This document shows, in pieces, positions 39,046-51,300 of a stretch of DNA of 64,000 nucleotides. Numbering within the stretch: position 1 is the first letter of the stretch; every line of letters begins with the position of its first letter. The stretch comes from Tetracladium setigerum (Eukaryota; Ascomycota; Leotiomycetes; Helotiales), in NCBI GenBank assembly GCA_031472005.1, contig PZJY01000002.1, forward strand, positions 3,720,001 through 3,784,000, written 5' to 3'. Position numbers and translations under genes: made by a program. Under the pieces are notes generated by a model. The model saw only the letters and a program-made list of their open reading frames with translations. It ran no database searches and was not told where the DNA came from.

Positions 39046-39104
39046 AACTGCCGATACAGCATAGCAAAGTAAAGCATACTACAGTACAGAAATAATCGGC
39101 AGTT
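39046..39104. repeat. Inverted repeat AACTGCCGAT...ATCGGCAGTT (copy B)
   Basis: A perfect ten-base stem around a 39-base loop, at the position equivalent to the hairpin of copy A. The loop has changed much more than the stem. Confidence 0.75.
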
Positions 39105-39396
39105 GGGAAATCCATTAACACATCTGGGGAGGTGCTTTCCCTCCCTCCCACACACCCAGACTCCTTACTTTTTTCAAGATACAACAAATACTTAGAAGAA
39201 AAAAAAAAGGATTTTCAGCTCATCTCAATAACAATTGGCATTAAATTAAGTGAGTGAACTATAGAGATGTTTCAAACAGAATCACAAACAGCTTCGGGAC
39301 AGGACTCAGGAGAGACGGACGCAGGGGGTGGTGATAGGCTTTTTGCATGTCGCTTAAACCCCTTGTTCGTTTTTCAAGTATCTCACACACACCTCT

Positions 39397-39519
39397 CGTT
39401 GCCGAACCCGGGTATTTGAAATACGCATTTGCATACTTCTCAGACTAACTCAAGAGATAGTAAATGTGGGACTAAGAAGTTCCCAAGTGCGTATTTTTGA
39501 GAACCTGGGTTGCGCAACG
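39397..39519. mobile_element. 123-bp MITE-like element with ~36-bp imperfect terminal inverted repeats
   Basis: The left end begins CGTTGCCGAACCCGGGTATT; the right end read on the other strand begins CGTTGCGCAACCCAGGTTCT. Similarity continues through AAATACGC and CTTG/TTTG for about 36 positions. The element interrupts alignment to copy A, which runs straight through this point, so it is an insertion rather than a loss. No clear target-site duplication is visible and it has no coding capacity. It could be a non-autonomous DNA transposon or a decayed foldback sequence. Confidence 0.6.
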
Positions 39520-41285
39520 ACTTAAGGGGATACACACAGAAATCCCTCCTATTTTTTGTTTTTCGTTCTTGCGTGTCATCGTTAATTGCTTCTTTATTCC
39601 TCTCTGACTCTTGAATTATTGCACTATTATATAATACTCTTTAACAATTGAACTCTCCATCTACAGAACTGCGAAGGAAAGGTAGACACTACACAATTGC
39701 CGCGCCGCACATACATTCATAAACATCTGGCTAGTGGAGGAAAAGGAGGAGATGCCGTATTTCCATTATCAGTTTTCCCACCTCCTTGGTACTTGGTACA
39801 GTAAGATTACATTACAGTGGTTCAGTATCAGAACCTTAGGCAACAGCCTTATTTAAACCCCCGATCAGGACAAACCAAGCAAACAAGCTCTCCACAATCT
39901 CTTATAATCCAAGTACAGTCCGGAGTCGAAATGCACAATCTCCTGCACAAACTCCAAAATCAAGCATCCCGCCTCCCCCACCTTCAACTTCCCAAACCCA
40001 AATCCAAACCCAAACTTCCCAAAGCCAATCTTTTTCCAAAGATCCAATAATTCCCACGTTTATCTTTGTTATCTCACAAATCTAAAAAGCTTGTTTTTCA
40101 CCTCCGTCCCCTCCTTCATTCTCCTCCCAGTACAGACTGGGGAGGGGATAGACCGATCGTCCTTCCCCTATTTGGAAGGTATTTTTGGGGTTGATTTTTA
40201 ATATCAGTATAGACTGTGCTTGCTGTAAAGTACAATGAAAGACTACCTATCGACTACTGGTCCACTGGACCACCTAGAAGCATAAGAGAGTGGAGGAGTA
40301 GTGGGTATCCAGATAGATTGCGAATGCACGAACCCACGTTTTTCCTCCCTCACTTCCATCCACTCGAGTACTGTATCTTGGTATCTGGGAAAAGGAAGGG
40401 ATGGATAGAGAGATGATTGGACCGGGGAAGGGTAGAAAAGGAATGTGATGCCCGGTGCAGTGATCTGCTGGGTACTTCTGGGTGTTTGGAAGTCTGGGTT
40501 TGGATGTAGGAGAAGGCCGGAGGAAGCTTTTTGGAAGGTAAGTACTGTAAGAGGAAGGGGTATCGTTTCAGGAATTTTGGAGGAAAGGGAGTGGGGGATA
40601 TGGATATGATGGCAGTTCGCCAAACACGTGGGGGAGGAGGGATATGATGATATCATGTTGACCCCCACGATTTTCTTTTGAGGAGGGAGTGAGAGAGAGA
40701 GAGCGATCTAGATATTCGGAATTTTTTATTTTATTTAGGTGCTGGCCGGCGGTGTGCGTTATGTGCATGGGTGTGCGCAAATTCAAGTGAGTGAAATATT
40801 TATGTTGTACGGTCTTGCATTATTGTTGTTTGGATTGGGAAGGCGGACTGGACAGACATATTTATGAGGAAGGAGGAAAATGTCTTGTGCTACTACGGAA
40901 GGAATCAAGGCAAGCAAGTATGATGGAAATCTAACGATAGATGATGAAATGATATAAGTTGTTTGTAGTCTTTTCAGCCAAGGGGGGAGGGAAGGGAGAC
41001 AGAGGGAACAAGAGAGAGAGAGGATGGTTTGGAATAGAAATAATGAGTATTTCCAATTAGCTGTTTACTCTCTTTACGTATTTACTTCAATTTTGTTTTC
41101 CCAGTTTTAAGGGAATAGTAATATAATCACCAGCAATCTAGTGCACATTTCTTTCCTCCTTCTTCGACCTTTCTCTCCTTCTTCGACCTTTCTTCATTTC
41201 ATCTTCGACCCTTCTTTTTTGTTTCCCCCCCCTCTTATAGCAATCACGTTGCTGGATTGATTGGATTAGGAAGGCTTACTTGGTT

Positions 41286-42543
41286 CTAGAAGGAAGGAAC
41301 GAACCGTACGAACGAAAGAGCCAAAAATCGAAAGCATGGAGGCTTTAACGAAGGAAAGGGCCTTCCCCCCCCTTCCCCTTGTATCTCATGAGAAGAAAGA
41401 CGGACAAGAAATTGTTGACATTGATATATTTAGATGGTATCAGTTTGTGTATGTAAACTTAGTGTTGGTTATGTACCCATGTACCTTAGGTAGGTATACA
41501 CGTGCACGAGTATATTGTCAAGTAAATGAGTACGAGTAAGATGGAGGGGAGGACCACACATCACAATTCACATAAATCACAGAACGAATGCAATGGCACC
41601 AGACAAGTCAAAAATTGTATGCCAAAGATATAGGATTGATGATGCTTTAAAAACTTCAAAAAACTTCAAATATAAACGCGTATCTATACAAGCAGGTTTC
41701 CGCTCTTCCACCACCTGTTCATCCCCTATCCTCCCATCCTCATTTCCATCCCCTTTCCAGCAACCACCCACCATCACGATCACCACCTTTCCCTTCGCCC
41801 CACCGAATTTTAAATTCCACCCCTTCCCTTCCCCTCCATCCAACCCATTCAAAAAGCAGAAAAAGCGAAACATCATCGCGCAAGCAAAAAGAATCGCAGC
41901 AAACGCATAAAGAAATAACTATAAAAAAGCTAACTAACGTGCAGCCAGAAGAAGTCAAATTTGTATATCGAACAAGGTATCTGATGATTGATTTGATGAT
42001 GAAAAAAGGAGGTCGTTCGGAGCGAGGTTATAAACAAAAAGTGGTTATTAACACTCCAAAACGACCCCTATGAGCTTATTAAAAAATAATAGTTGTGCCG
42101 TTCGTCGTTTCAAACCAACAAGCCACAAAACAAGAGCAAAAAGTAATAAAGGACAGGGCAGAAACAACATATGGGATGGGCCAGCCAAGACAAAATGTGT
42201 AGAGAGAGAGATTAAGTATAACGCTTTGAAGCGCCAGAGTGTGTGCGTATGTTGTTGTGTGGAAAAGAGAACAGCCCCTATATGCCCAGTCCCCAAGAAA
42301 GACCAAACCAGACCGATCCAGCCCCCGTTGATTGCCCATGACCTGTATTGCAAGTAAAGATAAAAACTAGGAAATGCCATCCTGTAAACCTGACAAAAAC
42401 AAAGCAAACGCTATATGCATGACAAAGGAGAGCAAGGAAAAAAGGAGAAGAGAGGGATATCAGAGTCTATGTATTTAGGAGAGAACAAAAGAGAGGAAAT
42501 CATGAGGTCATTAAAAAGCAGGTGTTGTGTTGTTGAGTGGTAA
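41286..42543. other. Intergenic, 1.3 kb, 3' of the transcription factor gene
   Basis: Contains purine/pyrimidine-skewed tracts near 41700-41850, which produce spurious open frames on both strands. No gene is supported. Confidence 0.45.
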
Positions 42544-45332
42544 TCAGTACACGGAGTCATCATTGTCATCTGCACCTTGAGAGATCATCGAAGGTGTAGA
42601 GACGTCAGAAGTCTCCATGTCATCTTCATAGCCGACCAAAGCTTCGGAGTGAAGTCTGAAAGAGTCGCCCAAGATTTTGCAGATTCTAGAGAATTGTTAG
42701 CAGTTTAATGAGAAGAAAGAACGAATGAACTTACCCCCAAACAACAACTTCATCAAGCATACTACCCCAAAGTCGAGCGACAGTGGAGCTTAGCTTGGAG
42801 CCATAGATCTCAACAGTGTGGTCCTCCTCGAAGAGAGTGCGAACCTTGTTGTACATGATCATTTCCTCCTCAGTCGCAGGCTCTTCGTCGTGTTCCAAAC
42901 GATAGAGCCACAAGCTGAGGATGACCATGAGATCCAAACCGCAAAGAGGATGTTCAATGCTCCAGTTTGTTGGCGAAGTACGGGCCACCCAGCGAATGCC
43001 TTGGAGAGCTGCAGTCTCAATGCAATTGAAGCTTTCCTGGATGACCTTGATCATTTCACTTGATCTCTTGACTTTAGCACTTGACATGGCGGCAGCGACC
43101 TCATAGGAGTCATGGTAACGAAGGGCCTCTTGGATGGACTTGAGATCAACTTCGAGACGAGCACGTGCATTTCGGAACATGGCCATGGCATTGAAGATCA
43201 GAGGATGTCCCTTGTGAGGAGCGCTGAGGGGTATCGCAACCAATTCGGGCTCACAGATCTCAAGAGATTTCTCCCAAGTGATCAGAGCCAAGCGGAGCTT
43301 GTACTCGGTCACAACGTCTTGCAAAGCTTCTGGGGAACGCTTGTGATACCAAACTTCAAGGAAAAGCGCGTTGATCATGACGCGAGTTGCGAAGGCACTG
43401 TAGCGCAATGAATCACCTTGGAACAGCTTGTCGTGAGCGTCCATGAAGGATGGGGCTTGGGCACCCTCGAGGAGCTCTGGCCAGGATTCTTCGTCAATGT
43501 TGAGGTTCCACATGGCTTCGGTCGATGGCAGTTCGAGGTTTTCAAACTCGTTGAAGCTAATTGCCGGTGTGTGGTTGTAAGTCAACGTCAAGAGACCAAA
43601 GAAGATGTAGACTGCATAGTACGTGCGTCTGCAGCCTTCGTCTTCAACCCACTGAGCTCGAGTTGGGTGAGCACCCTCGCGTGCCTCAGTACGGAGCTTG
43701 AGTTCGTATCGATTACCAGCAACCATGTTGGCGAGAAGACTCTTAATTGAGCAGGCCCATTCGAGACCCTTTGGATCACCGCTCCAGCTGGCAAAGATCA
43801 TGTTGAGCAGGGAACTTTGCATGGTCCAGAGAGGGCACTTGCGCGAGCTGAAGTTTTCCTTGTTCTGCAAAAACTGGTTAACGAGAACCTTGGAGCCGAT
43901 GTGCAGCACATATGCCTGGTCGTGATCAAAAGCATACAATGCGCCAATGGAAAGCACAGCAAGTAGCAATGGAGGCGAGACCTGGGTTGGCTGGAACGAT
44001 GCTGGATGCAGGAACGGCAGATGATGATGGAACAAGCTGTAGTATGTTGAGAGATATCTGTTCAAACATGATAGGCTGGGAAGTCGGAAGCTGTCTGGGA
44101 TTGCCTTCTCGCTGTCGTTGCTTCGGATGTTATCCAAGATGATATTGCGCTCGTCATCGTTCAACACATGTGGCGCCCTCAAAGCTTGATCTGATCGGGT
44201 TTGCACAGGCGATGAGTGGACAGGTGTGCCTGCTCCAGAGTTTGGCAATGAGTTGATCATCGATTGGAGAGCAGGGACCAGTCCGTTGTAGCTAGACGAC
44301 TTGTGGTGCATCGGGGGAAGCTGATGTGGATGAGGCTGCATCGTGCTGGTGCTGGTGAAGGATGTCTGCGAATCTTGCGATCCCGATGTAGCCGAGGCGA
44401 TGGAGTGAGACTTGGGCTCTGTGGCAGAACGCGACATGAAAGAATCCCATTGAATCTGTGGCAAAGAGACCGCACCAGATGGGTAGGTGACGGATGGCTC
44501 CACCAGCGAACCGTTATGAGAGAAAGCCATTCCAGGTCTATTCTCATATGGCTCGACACCAGCGTTGCGCATTGCTGCGGTAGCCTTGTGGTGGAGATCA
44601 GTCATTAACATCGCTGCGGTCTCCATATCAACCATGCCATCACTGCTCGCCTCGATTTGCGCGAGGTCCGACGTGTCGATGGCGATGGCTGACTTGGATG
44701 GTCCAGAGAGTGCGTTCGCCTTGGGGCCTGCTCGTCGTTTCACGTCGCTATGGAGGGGAATGCCTCCATCCTTTGCGTGGACCTGGAAATGAAAGTTAGC
44801 ATTATAAATAAATAAGAAATGAAGAAGAGAAGGCGGGGAAGTCAAAGGATCTTGCATTCCGATGAAAGGGATGATACGGAGATGTACATACAGTTCGGTC
44901 ATGTCGAAGCAATAAATCGCGTCGCACGAAGGTACTTCTACACTTCATGCACTTGAAAGGGCGCTCCTTGGTGTCTGCAGAGAATGGTTAGCATCGTCAA
45001 GGATGATGATGGAGGGGGTTTGGTGATGACAGTCTGGATGTTCGCGATGGGATGTGTGGTGGTCGTTGTTGTGAGGGTGGTGTCCCGCACCACGCGACCC
45101 AAAAAGGAGGGGAAAACGAGGCAAAAGATCGCGGGATGATGGACGTGGAAGAGATGGGGCAGAGAGGGTGGTGCAACTTACGGGATCTCTCGTGTCTACT
45201 CCGATGCTCACTCCTGCTGAAAGCTCTGTTACAGAACTGGCACTTGTACTTCTTCTCTGGGGCCAAGGCCGACGACGCCGACGATGATTTCCTCATCGCA
45301 GCGGTGGTAGGCATGACGCTGGCGACCGGCAT
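42544..45332 (-). CDS. C2H2 zinc-finger transcription factor with fungal_trans domain
   Basis: Nuclear DNA-binding regulator with two tandem C2H2 fingers and a fungal-specific transcription factor (middle homology) domain, an Adr1/AmdX-like arrangement; the target genes are unknown. Exons on the minus strand are 45332-45182, 44974-44892, 44782-42735 and 42685-42544, totalling 808 codons (807 aa). Finger 1 uses Cys31, Cys34, His47 and His51 (YKCQFCNRAFSRSEHRSRH); the intron falls just before His51. Finger 2 uses Cys59, Cys62, His75 and His80. A Ser/Thr-rich linker (about 90-260) precedes the fungal_trans region starting near SCLNRYLSTYYSLFHHHLPF. The last exon is acidic and may be an activation region. 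Large empty upstream and downstream spacers are typical of developmental regulators in fungi. Confidence 0.92.
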
Positions 45333-48300
45333 TTTTGATGATGTGTGTGGTTGTATGTATTGTGCGTTGTGCGGGCGCGCGCGACCTCGAGATGTAGATG
45401 CGGGTTGTGGTGGTTTGCTGTGCTGCTGTTCTGTTCCTCGACTTTCCTCTCTACTGCTTCCTCCTCTTCACAGATCGATGGTTGAAATCGTCTGCCTTTC
45501 GCGAGCGGGGGCGTGGGGTTTAAAGGGTGGCTTGAGTGCGTTGGAGTGTAGGGTTCATTTGTTGTATTTCTATGGTCATCGATTTGTGTGTTGTTGGTAT
45601 AGGGATGGCAGCTGGCCAGGATCGAATTCTCGCGCAGAGAATTCGAGGTGTCGCGTTGGGGGGTTGAGGGGGAGATGTGGCGGAAGTTGAGTCGGGGATG
45701 TCGCCAGTCGATGGTCGAGATGCGTCTTGGGGCAGGGAGAATGGAAGAGAGTTATCGACACTGGATGTCGATGCGGCGATGATGATGATGCTGATGGAAG
45801 ATTATTAGGGAAGACGACGTCGTCGATGGATGTTCAGTTGTTGTTGTTGTTGTTTATGGAGGGGTGATGGGGAAGGTTGAGAAATAAAAAGAGAGGGGAA
45901 GGAGAGAATAAGGAGGGAGGGAAAGTGTGAAAAGGAGGGACAAGAGATTCAGCAGAGAGAGGGAGGGACAACGCGCGAAAGGGGAAAACGGCGATGTGCT
46001 GGGTGCTGCTTGGGTGCTGCTTGCTGCTGTTGGGGGTTGCTTGGGTACTGTGGATGTGTGTGGGTTGTGTGGATTGTGGATTTCTGTGGTACAAGGGGGT
46101 CACTAACTAGCTAAGAGCCTTAGAGCATGAGCAGCCAGGATGGCGGAAGAGGATGGGCGATGGAGGGGTGGTGGGACTCCTTTCGCGGAAGTTATTATTA
46201 TGAGTTATGAGGTATAAGTAACTTGAATGCCCCCCTTCTTGCTCTCTTGGGTTAATTTGGGGCAAGACAGCGCACAATACGAGGGCAATCAGCACCCAAT
46301 TCGCGCATCCCGAAAAGGAGATGGCGGGGGATTTTGGGTCACCAAAAACATCCCCACCTTCCGGTGTAAAAGCAGCAGCAGCACACAATCTTGGTCCTGG
46401 ATGTGACTGGGTGCTTTGCCTTTGTTTCCCGGCCCGGAATCATTTCTTTTTGAGCCAACATCGCCGTCCGGAAGCCAGCTGAGGTGCCGCTGGACGAGGA
46501 GCCGACCAACGCCCCCAGAGAGATCATGGTCGCTGTTCCGTCCTCTAGGATTCTCATCACAATTTCGCAACCTCCTCCTACTTCGTATTTATACTCTCAA
46601 CCGTTCATCTCATTATCATTCTTAATATTCTTGATTGTGGCAAGAATTAATGATGCGACGTGTTAAAGACGAGCTAAGCGAATAGTAAACAAATCCCTAT
46701 GACACGACTCGAACTTGAAGCCAACTCCTCCTACTGAACTCCAAACTCACTGACACTTCAAAGCGAGGGTCTGAGGACCCCACCAACAAACACTACTACG
46801 AGCACCATTCACGATGCAAACGCAAACACCGAAAAAAGTCCTGCGTTTGCGAAGTACTATCATGTGTGCGCAAAGCGGTTCTGTAACAACTTCTCGCCCT
46901 CATGAGAAACAACGCGCACAGGCGGCGACGTCTCTTAATCACCAAACAAACAGACCTTGTGATGAAGTTACGAGGTATCGACTCTTTCGGGTACCTTGCG
47001 ATTTGTTGACCCCTCAACCTATGATGTGTGCGGTTGAGCACTTGTTCCAAGTGACATGATACTTCTCAAAAATGGATGGATGTGATTGATGACTTCCGGA
47101 ATCCGAGATTTCCAACTGGGCGCAGAATAATAATATTGACTGGCCCTCACTTCGTACTACTCACTTTGTCACAAGTGTTCCAACACCAATCCCTTTTCGA
47201 AGCTGCTCCTCACAAGTAACCGAAGTTACAAGCCACAGCAACCCCACGACATGGCGTTCATCCATCCCACCACGGGAATGCGAAGCTTCATCATCGGGGG
47301 GCGAAAAAGGAGGGGGATCCAAAGTGATAGGCATCAGGTACCACGCACGCTGTAAGGGACCAAGATTACTCTACTCGATCGAATAAATTAAGATGAGAGA
47401 ATCATAGTAATCATCATTATCATTATCAGGCGACCACAACAAAAAACGAAAGCTTTGAGGATACGAAAGGAAAAAACAAGAAAAAGCAAGTATATTTGCC
47501 ATCATCGCTTTTATCTTTTACTCCGTAAGAACCCAATTCAGAAAAAGGGTCCTGACTCCTCAGAAATAATGGCTTCCCAGGTTCCCACCCAATATTCTTC
47601 TGGCCCTTTACCGCCTCATCCAAAATTCACATCCCTTTCACTACTACTGTGCTCCCAAAAGGAAGTATGGGTTGGTCTGGCCTCCTGCTCCAAGCGAAGC
47701 AGCAGCATCATCACAACCCAACGTATCCAAATCATCATCAACCTTCCTTCCTTCTTTCTAGCTTTCCTGTCCTCACTCGCTCATCTCCCACTCTCTCCCA
47801 CTACTCACTCACTACTCTCCTCGTGATTAATGCCCCTCCTCTAGCTTCCCACTACTTGCACACACATGAATGACGAGAGTTTCCCTTAGCTTAGCACCTC
47901 ACATCTCATACCTCGGCCATTCAAATCCCCTCCTCAACCTACCTCGCTTCCTTCGGAACCTAGTAATGTACAGTACAGTACAGTACCTTCAAGCTACAAG
48001 CTACTTACTTACTCCTTACATTTACACGTCATGTGAAGGAAGCGAAGCGGGGAGCTCTACATCAAAGAGGAGTACAGTACATCCAAGGTTTTTGACAGCT
48101 CAACAACGCAGAATGGCGGTCACCCTCTTTTAAACAATTCCGCCATTATATCCGCTCTCCTGCTCACAGGTACGTACCGTTCTGGTTAATAAGTGAGTGA
48201 GGGAGAAAAACCGCTTCACCGCTCACACGCTGAGATGCTTGCGCTCTCAACACAAGCAAAGAGGCGGTATAGGAATAATGGGAGAAGTAGGTGAGGATTA

Positions 48301-51300
48301 ATACTGGCTCGACAGGCTGGCTGGGCTGGGCTGGGTGGGCTTTCTTTGCAGCAGTTCGTCCTGTGGTGGTGAGTGATTGATGCACAGGTACAGGTACCGA
48401 AGTGGGAGTTGCACCTACTAGGTACATCTCCGGAAGGAGGGGTGTATATACAAGGTTCCTTGCAAGTATTGTCTGGGTACGGAGGGAGTAGGTGATGAGA
48501 TGCCAGGTTAGGAGGTAGGGGTATTATTGTAATAGTATGCTATGGGTAGTACATCCCTAGCCCCCACGCTGCTTTTACCGTGTGTTGTGTGTGTTCCCGC
48601 AAAAATGCCATTAATATTGCCATATTCGACGATGATCCATTGGATGATGATCGGACCCAGGAGGACCCATGCATGTTGTTGTTCTTCTTCGTCTTCTTTC
48701 TTCCTTGAATCCTTGAATAATCCTTGGTGGTGCGACGACGCGTCTGTCTCGTCTCTCTCTCTCAGACTCACGCTCACAGCGATTGACGGATTCTTTTCTA
48801 TGGAACTCTGCCCCTCCACTAACTGCCACTCCTCATCTCCCCCTCCCCCTCCGATCTTCATTTATCTTACTCGCTTGGTGCAAATTTCCTTCCAGAACAC
48901 TTCCAAACGCGCAACCTCCTCATAACAATGAGTTTATTTATATATCAAACCGTTGTTTCCGAACGCGTTCATCTCGTCTTGGATTCACCCATCATTGTTG
49001 CCCCTCCCTTCCCTTCCATTTCATCCCCCACTTCATTTCACCTCTCACTCCGTTATTCTTACACTTTTTCTTTATTTTATTTCATTTTACATACTTTCTT
49101 TTCTTTTCTTTGTCCAAAACTCCAGCCAGCTCGCAGTGCCCGTGCACGTGTTCAGAATTCATCCCTTTCTTTATTTTCCCTCCATCACGATTCACGCAAC
49201 TCCCTCGCTTAGCGTTAGTATCATGGAACGCACACACACATCATAAATTCATGTCTCTCTTCTTCCTCTTTTCTTCTGCCCTCTTTTTTTTTGTAAGCTG
49301 CCCCCCCGTATCCACAATCGCATGGTCGTTGAAGCTGGAATGTGGATATCTCCCTCCTTGCAAGTGTGTAGAATTAGCGTTTTCTTTGGAACCGGCGCTC
49401 CGGATGACTAGGGTGTATGCTCCCCGGAAAGGGAAGCCCAAAACGCCAACGTTTTGTGAACGACGCAGCCAGCGCAGGCTAGAGTAGCGAGCTAAGAGAG
49501 CATGGGAGCATGGGAGCATGGGAGGGAGTGCCAGAGTAGTGGGGAATCTTTTGGGTGTACACGAGGGGTCGCAAGTCAGGTCAGGTCAGTCAGGTCAGCG
49601 AGGGGTCAGGTCGGTCACGAAAGTTGCGAAAAACACCGAAAATACCTTTGTACGGTGTACAGTACCGAGGACGGACGAGGGAGGGGTTGTGCGAATTGTG
49701 CGTGTGTGCGTTCCGATCTTTTGTCGTTTGTAAGGAAAGGAAAAAAACTGGTTCGATTGTTTACTTAGTGGTGGATGGTGGCATGATGGCGGTGATAATG
49801 CAGGAATGATGATAATAATACTCCGTACTGTTACTGATATTGATAATGCAAGTGCATTGTTTAGGAAAGAGAAGGGTAGATATCATGGCTTTCCTTCTAT
49901 CAAGCGAATTACATTCAACTGCTACTGCTACAGGACCGTTGCACTGCAGTTGTACGTAGTATGTACAAGTGTACAAAATATCTAATGTGACTGACTACTG
50001 TACTTTGCTTCATGCCCACCGCTACTACTTGCATACTACTGTACACAAACACATGATACAATATCAGAAGTTCCCTCCCCTCCTCTCCGGGGAATTGAAT
50101 CCTTCTCCCACTCTTCATTATTATTACTCACTCGCCTCATTACTAACACCAAAGCCGATGAGTACATACAGACCCGACAATAATCCGACCATCACAATCA
50201 CAAATCTCAATCCCAAATAATCAATCTCCCCAAAAATCTAGAAAAATGATCCCTACCTGGCTGGCAGCAGGCACACGAACCCAAATTGACGATCCAAACC
50301 CAAAAGAAAGGAAGGACCCGCGAGTCTACAGTACTCCGTAAAGAAAAAAGTCAAGGTTAGTCAGTTCATTCAGTTCAACTCAAACCCAAAACCCCCCTGA
50401 CAATCCATCCCTCGCCTCCATATTAATATTTCAAGCCACGCTATCCATCGACCCGACCCGACATTTCTTACTTTCCACCCAAACAAAAACCCCCAAAACC
50501 CAAAAAAGCGAAGCGAGATATGAGCTATGATTCCACCATATCCTATCAAATTCAAAATCTGATCTCAATTTGAAATTTCCATCATTCCTGGTGGGATGAC
50601 AAGGGGGTCGCTTGGTTGCTGTCTTAGATTCAGGAAGGAAGAAATTTGCCCCTCCATGGAAGATGTTTCACCTTCTTCTTGAACCTGACTCCTCCCCTCC
50701 CTTCTTTCGCTTGGAAATAAATCGGAGGGGTGAGGGTGATGGGAGCGAGCGCTCCACCTTGCTTATTAGTAAGGTAAGTTTTGTGTGTGTGCACGCACTG
50801 TCAAATCTCCCCTGGTCTGCTTTGTGTTCGTTTCCGTGCTGTTTCTACGACATACTTTTCTACTCCTCCGATCCGAGGGAGTCCGTACAATCACTCTGCG
50901 AGTCTGCGTTGTTTGCTTTAAAAATCCCGTCGACGCGTTGTCGCGATCGCTTGCTTGTTATTTATCATGCCGCGCGGGGCGATGGTTGTTAAAATTATTT
51001 TTTGTTTTTGTTTTTGTGCCTTCCCGTCGATCTGATCTGATCGATGATGAATCTTTTGCCTTTCCGAATTAATGCAGGTACACAAAAGTATCTTTTTGTT
51101 TCCCTCTCTCTCTACTTAATGTATCGTACTATAACTTTATTTAAGCAATTCTCATCCACTACATCCCATCCCATCCCTTCCCATCCCGAGTTCATTATCA
51201 CTCGTCCTCCTCCCTCAGAACTCTTGTTCATCTCCTTGAACCCAGCGTCCCAGCCCCTCCTAAAATTAGCGTCCAGCTATGAAGGAAGGATGGACGGATG

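Larger units (their letters stand above)
38720..41285. repeat. Diverged segmental duplication, copy B
   Basis: Collinear with copy A and in the same orientation about 4.3-4.7 kb downstream, longer by small insertions. One insertion is the 123-bp inverted-repeat element at 39397-39519, absent from copy A. Shared blocks include GGGCCGAATCATGTG near 38797, the AACTGCCGAT hairpin near 39046, CCTTACTTTTTTCAAG near 39163, CCCACCTCCTTGGTAC near 39778, TGTAGGAGAAGGCCGGAGG near 40505 and GACCCCCACGATTTTCTTTT near 40660. No conserved reading frame was found. Edges are approximate. Confidence 0.8.

Noticed and set aside
46690..46775. Possible tRNA on the minus strand (TTCGAGT-like loop)
   Set aside because: The flanking bases do not pair into a T-arm or acceptor stem.
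48783..49487. 234-codon open frame, plus strand
   Set aside because: It follows a strongly pyrimidine-rich tract giving long Phe/Leu/Ser/Pro runs. There is no domain, no splice context and overlapping frames are equally open.
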